64,000 nt of DNA, from the NCBI RefSeq assembly GCF_040931995.1, contig NZ_CP162412.1:1674001-1738000 (forward strand). The letters run 5' to 3'. The position numbers and the translations under genes are program-made. This DNA comes from Pelagovum sp. HNIBRBA483 (lineage in GTDB: Bacteria > Pseudomonadota > Alphaproteobacteria > Rhodobacterales > Rhodobacteraceae). The notes under the pieces were generated by a model, which ran no database searches, was not told where the DNA came from, and was given only the letters and a program-made list of their open reading frames with translations. Shown piece after piece: positions 38,058 to 47,183 of this stretch (positions within the stretch are counted from its first letter, which is position 1; each line of letters starts with the position of its first letter).

Positions 38058-38984
38058 ATGAAAATCATCATCAGTGAATTCATGGATGAGGCAGCGGTTG
38101 CGGAGCTGTCCGCGCGGTTTGATGTGACCTATGACCCGAGCCTTGCCGATGCGCAGGAGACGATCCCTGCCCTGTTGGCCGATGCATCCGCGCTGATTGT
38201 GCGGAACCGGACGCAGGTAACGGACGCCTTGCTCGCTGCCGCGCCGCAGCTGCGCTGCGTCGGGCGCTTGGGTGTCGGGCTCGACAATATCGACCAAGAG
38301 GCCTGTGCCGCGCGGGACGTCACCGTTTATCCGGCATTTGGGGCGAACAACCTTTCGGTGGCGGAATATGTGATCACCACTGGCGCGATGCTCTTGCGCG
38401 GGGCCTATGACCGGCGTGCGGAGATGTGCGCCGGTGCTTGGCCGCGGCAGGCCGCAAGTGGGCGCGAGATTTCCGGCAAGGTGCTCGGGCTGGTGGGCTA
38501 TGGCGCGATTGCGCGTGACACCGCGCGGATCGGTCGTGCGCTGAGCATGAAGATTATCGGTTATGACCCGTTCCTGCCCGCCGATCATGCGGCGTGGGAA
38601 GGTGCAGAATGCGCGCCCCTTGGCGAGGTACTGAAAGCGGCGGATGTGATCAGCTTGCATGTGCCACTGACCGACTCAACGCGGCATATGATAGATGCGG
38701 TCGCGCTTGCGGGGATGAAAGAGCGCGCGGTTTTGATCAATGCGGCGCGGGGCGGCGTGGTGGATGAACTGGCCTTGGCAGCCGCGCTGAAAGCCGGAAA
38801 ACTGGCCGGTGCGGCGCTGGACGTTTTTGAAAACGAGCCGTTGGATGCCGAAACCGCAGCACGCTTTGCCGATGTGCCGAACCTGATCCTGACACCGCAT
38901 ATCGCTGGGGTAACCGAGGAAAGCAACGAACGCGTGAGCGCGATGATTGCCGAACAGGTCAGCGCACATCTGACGCAAACCTAA
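38058..38984 (+). CDS. D-isomer-specific 2-hydroxyacid dehydrogenase
   Basis: The 308-aa protein has the family's substrate domain and an NAD-binding core with GLVGYGAIARDTA, LIN-ARGG-type LINAARGGVVDE (catalytic Arg nearby), the Glu of VFENEPL, and the catalytic His in TPHIAG. It interconverts a 2-hydroxyacid and a 2-keto acid. As last gene of the operon it could oxidise the acid made from the aldolase product; (S)-sulfolactate dehydrogenase SlcC and phosphoglycerate or hydroxypyruvate reductases are in this family. ATG 38058 is used; the frame opens at TTG 38046. Confidence 0.9.
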   Translation: MKIIISEFMDEAAVAELSARFDVTYDPSLADAQETIPALLADASALIVRNRTQVTDALLAAAPQLRCVGRLGVGLDNIDQEACAARDVTVYPAFGANNLSVAEYVITTGAMLLRGAYDRRAEMCAGAWPRQAASGREISGKVLGLVGYGAIARDTARIGRALSMKIIGYDPFLPADHAAWEGAECAPLGEVLKAADVISLHVPLTDSTRHMIDAVALAGMKERAVLINAARGGVVDELALAAALKAGKLAGAALDVFENEPLDAETAARFADVPNLILTPHIAGVTEESNERVSAMIAEQVSAHLTQT

Positions 38985-38987
38985 AAA

Positions 38988-39011
38988 AAGGGAGCGCCGG
39001 AGCGCTCCCTT
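38988..39011. terminator. Terminator between convergent operon and aldehyde dehydrogenase
   Basis: AAGGGAGCGC (38988-38997) and GCGCTCCCTT (39002-39011) form a 10-bp stem with a four-base loop. The A-rich flank on the left becomes a T-run on the minus strand, so it mainly terminates the aldehyde dehydrogenase gene, while also bounding the operon. Confidence 0.85.
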
Positions 39012-39017
39012 GCAGGA

Positions 39018-40466
39018 TCAGATCCCGCCGATACAGACGTATTTGGTATCGAGATAGTCGGCAATGCCTTGGCTGCCGCCCTCTTTGCCCAAGCCACTTT
39101 CTTTCATGCCGCCGAAAGGGGCCTCGACGGTGGTGATCAGGCCCTCATTGATACCGATAAGGCCGTATTGCAGGCCGGTATTCATCCGGAAAGCGCGGGC
39201 GAGATCGGTGGTGTAGACATAGGCAGCCAGACCGAAATCGGTGTCGTTGGCAGCGGAGACAACTTCCTCTTCTGTCTCGAACTTGAAGATCGCGGAAACG
39301 GGTCCGAAGATCTCCTCGCTGGCGATCTTCATATCGGTGGTGACGCCGGTGAGAACGGTTGGCTGGAACCACGTTCCGCCGAGGGCGTGACCCCCGCCGC
39401 CAGCGGTGCAGGTTGCGCCGTGGGCCATCGCGTCGTCCACCAGTTCTTTCACCTTATCGAAGGCGCCCTGATCGACGAGCGGGCCCTGCTCGACGCCCGC
39501 CTCATTGCCGGGACCGACTTTCAGCGCGTCGGTCGCCTCGCTCAGGCGCTTCACGAAGGCATCGTAGATGCCGGACTGAACGTAGATGCGGTTGGCGCAG
39601 ACGCAGGTCTGGCCGGAGTTGCGGTATTTGGCGATCATCGCGCCGGCAACGGCACGGTCGAGATCGGCATCATCAAAGACGATGAACGGCGCGTTGCCGC
39701 CCAGCTCCATCGATACTTTCTTCACCGTGTCGGCGGACTGGCGGATGAGTTCCTTTCCGACCTCAGTAGAGCCGGTGAAGGTGACTTTGCGGACGCGGCT
39801 GTCTTCCATGATCGTGCCGCCGATGGCGCGGGCGGAGCCGGTGACAACGTTCACGACGCCTGCGGGATAGCCGACATCCTCGGCCAGTTTACCCCATGCG
39901 AGGGCGGAATAAGGCGTGAGCGACGCGGGCTTGACCACAGTGGTACAGCCAACCGCCAGCGCAGGCCCGAGTTTGCGCGCGAGCATGGAGGACGGGAAGT
40001 TCCACGGTGTGATTGCGCCGACGACACCAACGGGGTGGTGCGTGACCAGCAGGCGGCGGCCATTGACCGGAGAGGGAACGATTTCGCCCTTGGTGCGGCG
40101 CACCTCTTCGGCAAACCACATGACATAGGCGGCACCGATGGCGATTTCGCCACGGGATTCGGCCAGCGGCTTGCCTTGTTCGGCGGTAAGAAGCGCGGCG
40201 AGCGCTTCCTGATTATCCATCAAGGCATCATGCAATTTGCGCAGGAGGCCGACGCGGGTGTTGAGATCGCTGGCGGCGAAATCAGGAAAAGCAGCATGTG
40301 CCGCATCAATCGCCTCGCGCGTTTCGGCAGAGCCGAAATTCGGGACCGTGCCGAGCACCTCGCCGGAAGCCGGATTGGTGACCGTGATCGCGCTGTCAGC
40401 AGCAGGCGAACGCCACTCTCCGCCGATCAGGTTTACGTCGATCTTGAATGCTGAAAAGTCCGTCAT
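39018..40466 (-). CDS. NAD(P)-dependent aldehyde dehydrogenase, succinate-semialdehyde dehydrogenase type
   Basis: The 482-aa protein is a GabD-like ALDH: TPWNFPSSM with the catalytic Asn, TFTGSTEVGK, ELGGNAPFIVFDDAD with catalytic Glu, the active Cys in NSGQTCVCANR, and EEIFGPV. Members oxidise succinate semialdehyde or other short aldehydes; the sulfolactaldehyde dehydrogenase of the sulfo-Entner-Doudoroff route is a GabD relative. ATG 40466 has AAGGA upstream. It faces the sugar operon, so it could act on the aldolase product, but the upstream region shows no DeoR-type half-site. Confidence 0.92.
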   Translation of the reverse strand: MTDFSAFKIDVNLIGGEWRSPAADSAITVTNPASGEVLGTVPNFGSAETREAIDAAHAAFPDFAASDLNTRVGLLRKLHDALMDNQEALAALLTAEQGKPLAESRGEIAIGAAYVMWFAEEVRRTKGEIVPSPVNGRRLLVTHHPVGVVGAITPWNFPSSMLARKLGPALAVGCTTVVKPASLTPYSALAWGKLAEDVGYPAGVVNVVTGSARAIGGTIMEDSRVRKVTFTGSTEVGKELIRQSADTVKKVSMELGGNAPFIVFDDADLDRAVAGAMIAKYRNSGQTCVCANRIYVQSGIYDAFVKRLSEATDALKVGPGNEAGVEQGPLVDQGAFDKVKELVDDAMAHGATCTAGGGGHALGGTWFQPTVLTGVTTDMKIASEEIFGPVSAIFKFETEEEVVSAANDTDFGLAAYVYTTDLARAFRMNTGLQYGLIGINEGLITTVEAPFGGMKESGLGKEGGSQGIADYLDTKYVCIGGI

Positions 40467-40711
40467 TCGACTGTGTCCTTCTGCTTTTGAGGCATGGCGA
40501 TTTGCGCGAAGTTTACGGGGGATTTCCAAAGAGGCAATGGGCGGAGCGACCCTATTGCCGATTTTTGATCAAATTCCGTATTTTTGCGCCAAATAATCTA
40601 TTTCATCAGCTTTTAAGGGGGATCGCACCGGATCAAATGACCAGTTACGAGCGGCAGATAACGCCAGTTCGCGCCGGATATTCGCGGCGCATAAAACCAG
40701 CCCCAAATGAA

Positions 40712-40738
40712 AAAGGGAGCGGAATGTCCGCTCCCTTT
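40712..40738 (-). terminator. Rho-independent terminator after pstS
   Basis: AAAGGGAGCGGA (40712-40723) pairs fully with TCCGCTCCCTTT (40727-40738) around a three-base loop. On the minus strand it lies 27 bp after the pstS stop and is followed by a T-run, so it separates pstS from the ALDH gene. The rest of 40467-40711 holds no gene that I can support, only the presumed ALDH promoter and a TTTGATCAAA palindrome (40564-40573). Confidence 0.85.
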
Positions 40739-40764
40739 ATTACTGTGCAAATTTCTAGCGCTTT

Positions 40765-41778
40765 TTATTGACCGATGGTCTTTCCGGCCTCAAACGCGGC
40801 GCGGGTTTCTGCCAATTTTGGATCGGCAACCAAGCCAAGTGGCTGGAGCGTGCCGCCGGCACCGGCGACCGCATCAGAGATGAAGAAATTCACCCAATCA
40901 CGCAGGCTTGGGACCACATCCAGATGCGCCGCCTTCACATAGAAGTACAGCGGGCGACCAAGGTGGTAGGAGCCGTCTGCGATTGTTTCAGCGGAGGGAT
41001 AGACACCCATCACCGTGGAGGGCAGCAGCTGGGTAAAGTTATCGAGGAACATGCTCAGGGAGAACGCACCGATGCCGTTCACATCTGCTTGGAGCATGGT
41101 CACAGTGGTCGCAAGAGTGGGCGTGTTATTCTCCATCACGACGCCGTCCGTCCGGAGTGCGAGGCAGGCATCATCAGCGCGCGCAACGCCGAGGATCTTG
41201 ACGAACTCGTCGCGAGCGCCGCTTTCGACGCAGCCTTCTTCCATCATCTTTTCGTCAAGAAGTTCACGCGTGGCATGGATGGTGCCCGGAACGTGAATGC
41301 TGAGCGGCAGCGGTGAGAATGCTGGGTTTACATCCGACCACATGCTGTTGGGGTTGGGAACCAGCTGCCCGTCGACTGGTAGCTGTTCGACGGTTGCCGC
41401 GAAGTAGTCAGATGGGGTCAAATCAAGCGCCGAACCGCCGAAACCGGAGGCAAAGACAACGCCATCATAACCGAAGCGAATTTCGATGATGTCGGTCACG
41501 CCGTTTGCTGCGCAAGTGGCGATTTCACTTGCCTTGATCGGGCGGGATGCATGGGCAATGTCTGACGTTTCGACGCCAACGCCCGCACAAAAGAGCCGCA
41601 GACCACCCGAGGATCCACCAGAGGAGATCTCGGGGGCGGGGCCGGAGAAATTCGCGGCAACTGCATCTGCAAACGGGCGCACAGTTGACGAACCGGCAGC
41701 GACGACATTGTCGCGGGCCACGGCGGAGCCAGCGGCGGCGACTAACGCAGCGGCGATAATTGGGAAGGCATAACGCAT
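40765..41778 (-). CDS. pstS: Phosphate ABC transporter substrate-binding protein
   Basis: PstS binds phosphate in the periplasm for the PstCAB importer. From ATG 41778 the protein is 337 aa, with a signal peptide ending at AGSAVA. It shows AAGSSTVRPFADAV, ISSGGSSGGLRLFC and SRPIKASEI, the phosphate-binding Ser and Asp/Arg segments of the family. It follows phoR on the same strand at 86 bp, but it is then terminated: pstC, pstA, pstB, phoU and phoB are not present in the window. Confidence 0.9.
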   Translation of the reverse strand: MRYAFPIIAAALVAAAGSAVARDNVVAAGSSTVRPFADAVAANFSGPAPEISSGGSSGGLRLFCAGVGVETSDIAHASRPIKASEIATCAANGVTDIIEIRFGYDGVVFASGFGGSALDLTPSDYFAATVEQLPVDGQLVPNPNSMWSDVNPAFSPLPLSIHVPGTIHATRELLDEKMMEEGCVESGARDEFVKILGVARADDACLALRTDGVVMENNTPTLATTVTMLQADVNGIGAFSLSMFLDNFTQLLPSTVMGVYPSAETIADGSYHLGRPLYFYVKAAHLDVVPSLRDWVNFFISDAVAGAGGTLQPLGLVADPKLAETRAAFEAGKTIGQ

Positions 41779-41864
41779 TTTCTGTCCTCTCGATAAACTC
41801 GAATAGAACAACGGTGCTTTGCGCCAGAAAGTTAGCGGAGTTTCTGCATCATACGATTAGAGCG

Positions 41865-42902
41865 CTAGACCAAAGGGAGTAGTACCTTGATTGTGGTCCC
41901 CTGCCCTAATGTGCTTTCGATCCGCATGCGGCCACGATGGCGGTTCACGATGTGCTTGACGATCGCGAGGCCAAGACCTGTTCCGCCGGCCTCGCGCGCG
42001 CGGTGACTGTCAACACGGTAGAACCGCTCCGTCAGGCGGGGAAGGTGATGCGACGCGATTCCCGGACCTTGATCGGCAACCCGAAGGCACACGCCCTGCC
42101 CGCTGAGAAGACTCTCCACTTGGGGGCCTTCGAGCGACACGGTGACAGGTGTACCGCCACCGTATTTCAGGGCGTTTTCAATAAGATTCGAGACGACCTG
42201 TTCAAGTTGCTGCGCCGAACCGCGCACTTGCTGGAAATCTTTCGATACGGACACTTCAACGCGGGAGGCGCTCTGCGCAATCATTGGTTCAAGTCGCGCC
42301 ACGACATTCTCGATCACCTTGGGCAAGTCCACTGGATCGGACGGGCGCTGGCGCTCGGTGGCCTCAACACGGCTGAGAGACATGAGATCTTCGACCAGCA
42401 TGATCATCCGCCTGCTCTCACGTTCCATGATCGCCAGCAGGCGCTGCTGGCCCTCGGGATCGTTCCGCGCAGGCCCGCGCAGGGTTTCAACAAAGCCGAT
42501 CAGCGAGGTTAAAGGAGAGCGCAATTCATGGCTGAGATTGGCGATGAAATCGCTGCGCATGCGGTCTGCTTCCTCGACGGCGCTGGTATCTTCGAAGGAG
42601 ACGAGAAGTGCTTCGTTTCGGCCCTCGATCGCCAAAGGCGCGATGGTGACACGAAACGCAATTTCCTGACTGCCGGATCGCCCGAGGTAGCGTGCATCAC
42701 GTCGCGTACCGCTTTGCAATGCCACTTCGATTTCATCGAGAACAGCAGGCTGGCGCACGGCGCGGATGTAATGGCGGCCGATCATATCCGGCCCGAATAG
42801 CGCCTCGGCGGCGGCGTTAATCGCAACGATACGCTCATCGCCCCCAATTGCGATTTGGGGCAAGGGAGAAGCGGCAAGCAGATCGTTCAAATCAACTTTC
42901 AT
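41865..42902 (-). CDS. phoR: Phosphate-regulon sensor histidine kinase PhoR
   Basis: The 345-aa protein has an N-terminal PAS domain (about residues 10-110; QIAIGGDERIVAINAAAEALFG), a His-containing dimerisation region (SHELRSPLTSLIGFVETL), and the HATPase domain with NLIENALKYGGG (N box), DQGPGI (G1) and GGTGLGLAIVKHI (G2). It lacks transmembrane helices at its N-terminus, unlike E. coli PhoR but like many alphaproteobacterial members. Linkage to pstS supports PhoR. The ATG at 42902 begins the family similarity; the upstream open frame has none. phoB is not in the window. Confidence 0.88.
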   Translation of the reverse strand: MKVDLNDLLAASPLPQIAIGGDERIVAINAAAEALFGPDMIGRHYIRAVRQPAVLDEIEVALQSGTRRDARYLGRSGSQEIAFRVTIAPLAIEGRNEALLVSFEDTSAVEEADRMRSDFIANLSHELRSPLTSLIGFVETLRGPARNDPEGQQRLLAIMERESRRMIMLVEDLMSLSRVEATERQRPSDPVDLPKVIENVVARLEPMIAQSASRVEVSVSKDFQQVRGSAQQLEQVVSNLIENALKYGGGTPVTVSLEGPQVESLLSGQGVCLRVADQGPGIASHHLPRLTERFYRVDSHRAREAGGTGLGLAIVKHIVNRHRGRMRIESTLGQGTTIKVLLPLV

Positions 42903-43073
42903 GCGCGAGCCATAGCGGAGAACCGCACCGCTTTGAACACAAATATCAAAAAAGCATGCGGCGTACTTTGCAGGGCGCAAACATGCGGATATGCTCGGAT
43001 TCGGGGAAGAAAGCTGAAACCGCATCAGGGTTTTTGCACAAAAGGGTTTGGCTTTGTTTTGGGGGAGTGTGCC

Positions 43074-43460
43074 GTGTTGGGGATGACCAGCGCCGCTGCG
43101 AAACCGAGTGAATTGCCGTCGATGCTCATCGTCGGCAGGTATCGGTTTGGAGATGTTTATAAGCTGCCTGCTGTGCGCAGCGACGGGTATCACTTTGTTG
43201 ATATTGCAGATTTGAGTGTTGAGACGGTGCGAAAAATCACACCGGATGTGGTGTTATCCGCGCTGATCGGCAATGGGTTTGACGCGACGGAGATCGCGCA
43301 GGTGCTTGAGGCGGCAGGTTTTCCGGGACGGTATCGGGTGATTTCTGATCCGGTCGAAAGCAGCGGCTTGATCGTGCAAGAGGTGACACGGCTCGCACCG
43401 AGCGTCGATTTTGAAATCCTAGAACTGACGCCGGAACTGCTGCAGACGATGGCGCTCTAG
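43074..43460 (+). CDS. Conserved-type small protein, receiver-like, unknown function
   Basis: From GTG 43074, with GGGGGAG seven bases upstream, the frame gives 128 aa; ATG 43083 is an alternative. The sequence alternates beta and alpha (MLIVGRYRFGDVYKLP, PDVVLSALIGNGFDATEIAQVLEAAGF, RYRVISDP), reminiscent of a degenerate response-regulator receiver fold, but there is no clear phosphoacceptor Asp, so I do not assign it. It is divergent from phoR, 171 bp away, and converges with the carbonic-anhydrase-like gene with a four-base overlap. Confidence 0.7.
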   Translation: MLGMTSAAAKPSELPSMLIVGRYRFGDVYKLPAVRSDGYHFVDIADLSVETVRKITPDVVLSALIGNGFDATEIAQVLEAAGFPGRYRVISDPVESSGLIVQEVTRLAPSVDFEILELTPELLQTMAL

Positions 43461-43981
43461 CGGGAAAGAACTGTCAGCCCACTGCGGAAGCGGCGGGCAT
43501 TGCTCTGATAACCGAGCGCAGATTTACGCAAGCCCTCTATGGCGGCCTCGTCCAGCGTGCGGATCACTTTGCCGGGCGCGCCGACGACGAGGCTGTTATC
43601 GGGGATTTCCTTGCCTTCTGTCACCAAAGCCCCTGCCCCGATCAGGCAATTGCGCCCGATCTTGGCGCCGTTGAGCACCGTTGCGCCCATACCGATCAGC
43701 GAATTCTCACCGATGATGCAGCCGTGCAGCATCGCTTTATGCCCGATGGTACAGCCCGCGCCAATCACCAACGGGAATCCCATATCGGTATGAAGTACGG
43801 CGTTTTCTTGCACGTTGCTCCCCTGCCCGACAGTGATGTCTTCGTTGTCGCCGCGCAGCGTTGCGCCGAACCAGACGGAGCTGTCAGCCTCTAGAATGAC
43901 CCCACCGATGATATTGGCATCTGGCGCGACCCAAGCAGTGGGGTCAATTTGGGGTGTACGGCCATCGAGCGCGTAGATCAT
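43457..43981 (-). CDS. Gamma-class carbonic anhydrase family protein
   Basis: The 174-aa protein is a left-handed beta-helix with hexapeptide repeats from about residue 20 to 140. It has the metal-ligand His residues in VLHTDMG and GHKAMLHGC, plus RGDNEDI, as in the YrdA/PaaY branch. Catalytic carbonic anhydrase activity in this branch is variable. Its start overlaps the gmk stop by one base, so it is part of the leftward DAHP synthase-yicC-gmk set. Confidence 0.9.
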   Translation of the reverse strand: MIYALDGRTPQIDPTAWVAPDANIIGGVILEADSSVWFGATLRGDNEDITVGQGSNVQENAVLHTDMGFPLVIGAGCTIGHKAMLHGCIIGENSLIGMGATVLNGAKIGRNCLIGAGALVTEGKEIPDNSLVVGAPGKVIRTLDEAAIEGLRKSALGYQSNARRFRSGLTVLSR

Positions 43982-44628
43982 TACTGTGCCTCATATTCTG
44001 CGTTCAGTTTACGCACGAACTCGTTGAGCCAAGGCTGGCGGTCGCGGCGCAGACGCTCGGCTGTGAGAATTGTTTTCAGCTCTTCGGTGCATTGATCGAC
44101 ATCTTCGTTAACCAGCACATAGTCATATTCGGCCCAATGGCTGACCTCGGCCAAGCTCTTTTGCATGCGGCCATCGATGACCTCGGCGCTGTCTTGCCCA
44201 CGGTCGCGGAGGCGGCGCTCCAGCTCGACCATTGAAGGCGGCAGGATGAAGATTGATACGACATCCTTCCCAAGGCTGGAATTTCGGATCTGTTGGCCGC
44301 CCTGCCAATCGATATCGAAGAGCGTATCGCAACCTTCGTGCATCGCGTCCTCAACGGGGCCGCGGGGACTACCGTAGAGATTGCCAAAGACCTCGGCATG
44401 TTCGAGCATATCACCGTTGCGGACCATTTCCTGGAAAGTGTCGCGGCTGCGGAAGTAGTATTCGCGGCCATCTTCCTCGCCCGAGCGCGGGGCGCGGGTT
44501 GTGGCGGAGACGGAAAAGCGGATGGAGGGATCCCATTCCCGCAACCGGCGGGAGAGCGTCGACTTTCCGGCGCCGGAGGGTGATGAAACAATGATCAGCA
44601 GGCCACGGCGGGCGCCGGTATCGGTCAT
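43981..44628 (-). CDS. gmk: Guanylate kinase
   Basis: Gmk phosphorylates GMP to GDP. The 215-aa protein has the P-loop [10 protein letters not shown] near residue 15, the GMP-binding [11 protein letters not shown] segment, [11 protein letters not shown], and the lid region. It starts two bases after the yicC stop and overlaps the next gene by one base. yicC-gmk is a widely conserved pair. Confidence 0.97.
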   Translation of the reverse strand: MTDTGARRGLLIIVSSPSGAGKSTLSRRLREWDPSIRFSVSATTRAPRSGEEDGREYYFRSRDTFQEMVRNGDMLEHAEVFGNLYGSPRGPVEDAMHEGCDTLFDIDWQGGQQIRNSSLGKDVVSIFILPPSMVELERRLRDRGQDSAEVIDGRMQKSLAEVSHWAEYDYVLVNEDVDQCTEELKTILTAERLRRDRQPWLNEFVRKLNAEYEAQ

Positions 44629-44630
44629 GG

Positions 44631-45521
44631 TTACTCCAAGTTTTGTATTTGCTCGCGCATTTGTTCGATCGCGGCTTTCAAATCAAGCCCTATGGAGGTG
44701 AGCTCCTTGGACTGGGATTTTGAACAGAGGGTATTGGCCTCGCGGTTAAATTCCTGCGCGAGAAAATCCAGCTTGCGCCCGACAGCGCCACCTTTCTCCA
44801 TCAGCGCACGCGCGGCGGCGATATGGGCGCGGAGACGGTCGATCTCTTCGGTGACATCGGCCTTGATGGCGATCAGGGCAAGTTCTTGATGGAGGCGTTC
44901 GGGATCAACCTCTGCGCCGGTATCGAGCACGCGGGCAAGCGCATCGGTGACGGCTTGTTTTTGGACGTCGCGGCGGCTCTCGGCGGCGGTTTGGGCTTGA
45001 GCGACGAGGCTTTCAATTTCGGTCAGTTGACCGATGAGCACATCGGCGATCAATGCCCCTTCGCGGGCGCGCATTGCGAGGAAATCTTTGAGGAGGCTCT
45101 CAAGGTCGGCTTGCAAAGTGGGAAGCAGGCTCTCGGTAGTGCTGTCATCCTCACGGGCGGTCATCACGCCGCGCTGGGATAGGATTTCGGCGGGCGACGG
45201 GGCAGAAAGATTGACCCCGATGCGGCCTGCGCGCTCTTGCACAAGGCGAAGCGCTTCAAGTGTGCGGTCGAGTTGCGCGGGATCGAGGGTCAGTGGGACG
45301 TCGCTGGCTTCGCGCGCCATCTTCAAGCTGAGCGAGATACTGCCGCGCTTCATCGCCGCGCTGATCGCGCCGCGCACAGCTTGTTCGAGCCCTTCAATGC
45401 CTTCGGGCAAGCGCAGCCGTATATCGAGGCCGCGTGCGTTGACGCTGCGCAGATCCCACACCCAAGCAAGGCCCTGCTCGGTGCTGCGTTTGGAGGCGAA
45501 TGCCGTCATTGAATGGATCAT
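44631..45521 (-). CDS. YicC family endoribonuclease-like protein
   Basis: YicC-type proteins affect stationary-phase growth and small-RNA decay. The 296-aa protein begins with SMTAFAS and has [18 protein letters not shown], then a long helical middle, and the C-terminal signature [22 protein letters not shown]. The ATG at 45521 is selected because it gives the family start; the upstream frame overlaps the hairpin terminator after DAHP synthase. It is followed directly by gmk. Confidence 0.93.
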   Translation of the reverse strand: MIHSMTAFASKRSTEQGLAWVWDLRSVNARGLDIRLRLPEGIEGLEQAVRGAISAAMKRGSISLSLKMAREASDVPLTLDPAQLDRTLEALRLVQERAGRIGVNLSAPSPAEILSQRGVMTAREDDSTTESLLPTLQADLESLLKDFLAMRAREGALIADVLIGQLTEIESLVAQAQTAAESRRDVQKQAVTDALARVLDTGAEVDPERLHQELALIAIKADVTEEIDRLRAHIAAARALMEKGGAVGRKLDFLAQEFNREANTLCSKSQSKELTSIGLDLKAAIEQMREQIQNLE

Positions 45522-45542
45522 GGCTGGCCCTCCGATAAATCG

Positions 45543-45578
45543 AAAAGCGGCCCGCGGCGATCTTGCAGCGGGCCGTTT
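45543..45578 (-). terminator. Terminator after DAHP synthase
   Basis: CGGCCCGC (45548-45555) pairs with GCGGGCCG (45568-45575). On the minus strand the stem is followed by CTTTT. It lies 17 bp after the DAHP synthase stop and before yicC, so the two are probably separately transcribed or attenuated. Confidence 0.75.
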
Positions 45579-45594
45579 GCTGTGTTTTCCGCGC

Positions 45595-46965
45595 CTAAAC
45601 TGCCGCGGCGTCGGCCAGCTTGGTGCGCCGGTTGGAAAGCTCCTCGGCGACAAGGAAGGCCAGTTCAAGCGATTGCGAGGCATTCAAACGCGGGTCGCAA
45701 GCGGTGTGGTAGCGATCGGAGAGGTCTTCATCCGTTACCGCACGGACACCGCCGGTGCATTCGGTCACGTCCTTGCCGGTCATCTCGAAGTGGACACCGC
45801 CGGGGATCGTGCCTTCGGCATTGTGCACTTGGAAGAACTCGCGGACTTCGCGCAGAACGCTGTCGAACGGGCGGGTTTTGTAGCCGGAAGTGGATTTGAT
45901 CGTGTTGCCGTGCATCGGGTCACAGGACCACACAACATTTGCGCCCTCTTCCTGGACTGCCTTCACGAGGCGCGGCAGGTGCTCGCCTACCGAACCCGCG
46001 CCGAAGCGTGCAATCAGGGTCAGGCGACCCGGCTCGTTTTCGGGGTTCAGCGCGCTCATCAGCGCCTTGAGGTGACCGGAAGTCATCGAGGGGCCGCATT
46101 TTAGGCCGATCGGGTTTTGCACGCCCTTGCAGAACTCGACATGCGCGCCGTCAGGCTGGCGGGTACGATCCCCGATCCAGATCATGTGGCCGGAACCGGC
46201 GAGCCATTTGCCGGAGGTGGAATCGAGACGGCAAAGCGCTTCTTCGTATTCCAGCAAGAGCGCTTCGTGGCTGGTGTAGAAGTCAACGGTGCTCAGCTCG
46301 TGGTTCGTCTCGCCGGTCAGGCCAGCGGCAGTCATGAAATCCAGCGAGTCAGAAATGCGCTGGGCCATCTCGCGGTACTTCTCGGCCTCGGGCGCATCGG
46401 TGAAGCCAAGGGTCCACTGGTAGACGCGGTGGATATCGGCAAAGCCACCCGTGGAGAAGGCACGCAGAAGGTTCAGCGTGGCGGCCGCTTGGGTGTAGGC
46501 TTGCAGCATGCGGTCCGGATCAGGGATGCGGGCATCGGTGTTGAAATCGAAGCCATTGATGATGTCGCCGCGGTAGCTGGGCAGTTCGACGCCGTCGATC
46601 GTCTCGGTGGGAGCCGAGCGCGGTTTGGCGAACTGGCCGGCCATGCGGCCAACTTTGACTACCGGAACTTTCGCACCGTAGGTCAGGACCATCGCCATCT
46701 GCAGCATCACCTTGAAGGTGTCGCGAATTTGGTCGGCAGAAAATTCAGCAAAGCTTTCGGCGCAGTCACCGCCCTGAAGCAAAAACGCTTCGCCACGGCT
46801 CACGGCACCAAGATGGGCTTTCAGGCGACGTGCCTCCCCTGCAAACACCAACGGCGGATACCCTGCCAGCTTGCCTTCAACGGCTTTCAGGCTGGCTTCG
46901 TCGGTATACTCGGGCATCTGAACGCGAGGCTTGTTGCGCCAGTCAGATTTTTGCCACTCACTCAT
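45595..46965 (-). CDS. Class II 3-deoxy-7-phosphoheptulonate (DAHP) synthase
   Basis: This enzyme makes DAHP from PEP and erythrose 4-phosphate, the first shikimate step. It is the class II (plant/AroH-II type) form of 456 aa, with [57 protein letters not shown] and [10 protein letters not shown], containing the metal-binding Cys, His and Glu. The start at 46965 is preceded by GGAG six bases upstream; a longer start at 46977 is possible. It faces away from the GlxA-type regulator across about 218 bp. Confidence 0.95.
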   Translation of the reverse strand: MSEWQKSDWRNKPRVQMPEYTDEASLKAVEGKLAGYPPLVFAGEARRLKAHLGAVSRGEAFLLQGGDCAESFAEFSADQIRDTFKVMLQMAMVLTYGAKVPVVKVGRMAGQFAKPRSAPTETIDGVELPSYRGDIINGFDFNTDARIPDPDRMLQAYTQAAATLNLLRAFSTGGFADIHRVYQWTLGFTDAPEAEKYREMAQRISDSLDFMTAAGLTGETNHELSTVDFYTSHEALLLEYEEALCRLDSTSGKWLAGSGHMIWIGDRTRQPDGAHVEFCKGVQNPIGLKCGPSMTSGHLKALMSALNPENEPGRLTLIARFGAGSVGEHLPRLVKAVQEEGANVVWSCDPMHGNTIKSTSGYKTRPFDSVLREVREFFQVHNAEGTIPGGVHFEMTGKDVTECTGGVRAVTDEDLSDRYHTACDPRLNASQSLELAFLVAEELSNRRTKLADAAAV

Positions 46966-47183
46966 TGGTGTCTCCATTGTTCACTTTAACAGGTGCTTTC
47001 GCTGGTTAGCGGTATCAGGACGCGCTTATAGACCGGCTGGCGTGGAGGGCCAATCGAAAAAGGCGGTCCGGCGATGCCGCAGGGGAGCGAAACGACACGG
47101 TTTGACGCTTTCAATACCCCTTGAACCGCGCGTGTAAAACTGGTCATGGTGAATTCATTGCCATTTGTAGAAGTAAAAGTTGC

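Noticed and set aside
39069-40454. 461-codon open frame on the plus strand
   Set aside because: It lies fully opposite the aldehyde dehydrogenase gene, whose catalytic motifs are intact. GC-rich coding DNA often leaves the antisense frame open.
42903-43073. Pho box upstream of phoR
   Set aside because: I looked for CTGTCAT-type repeats on the minus strand and saw none.
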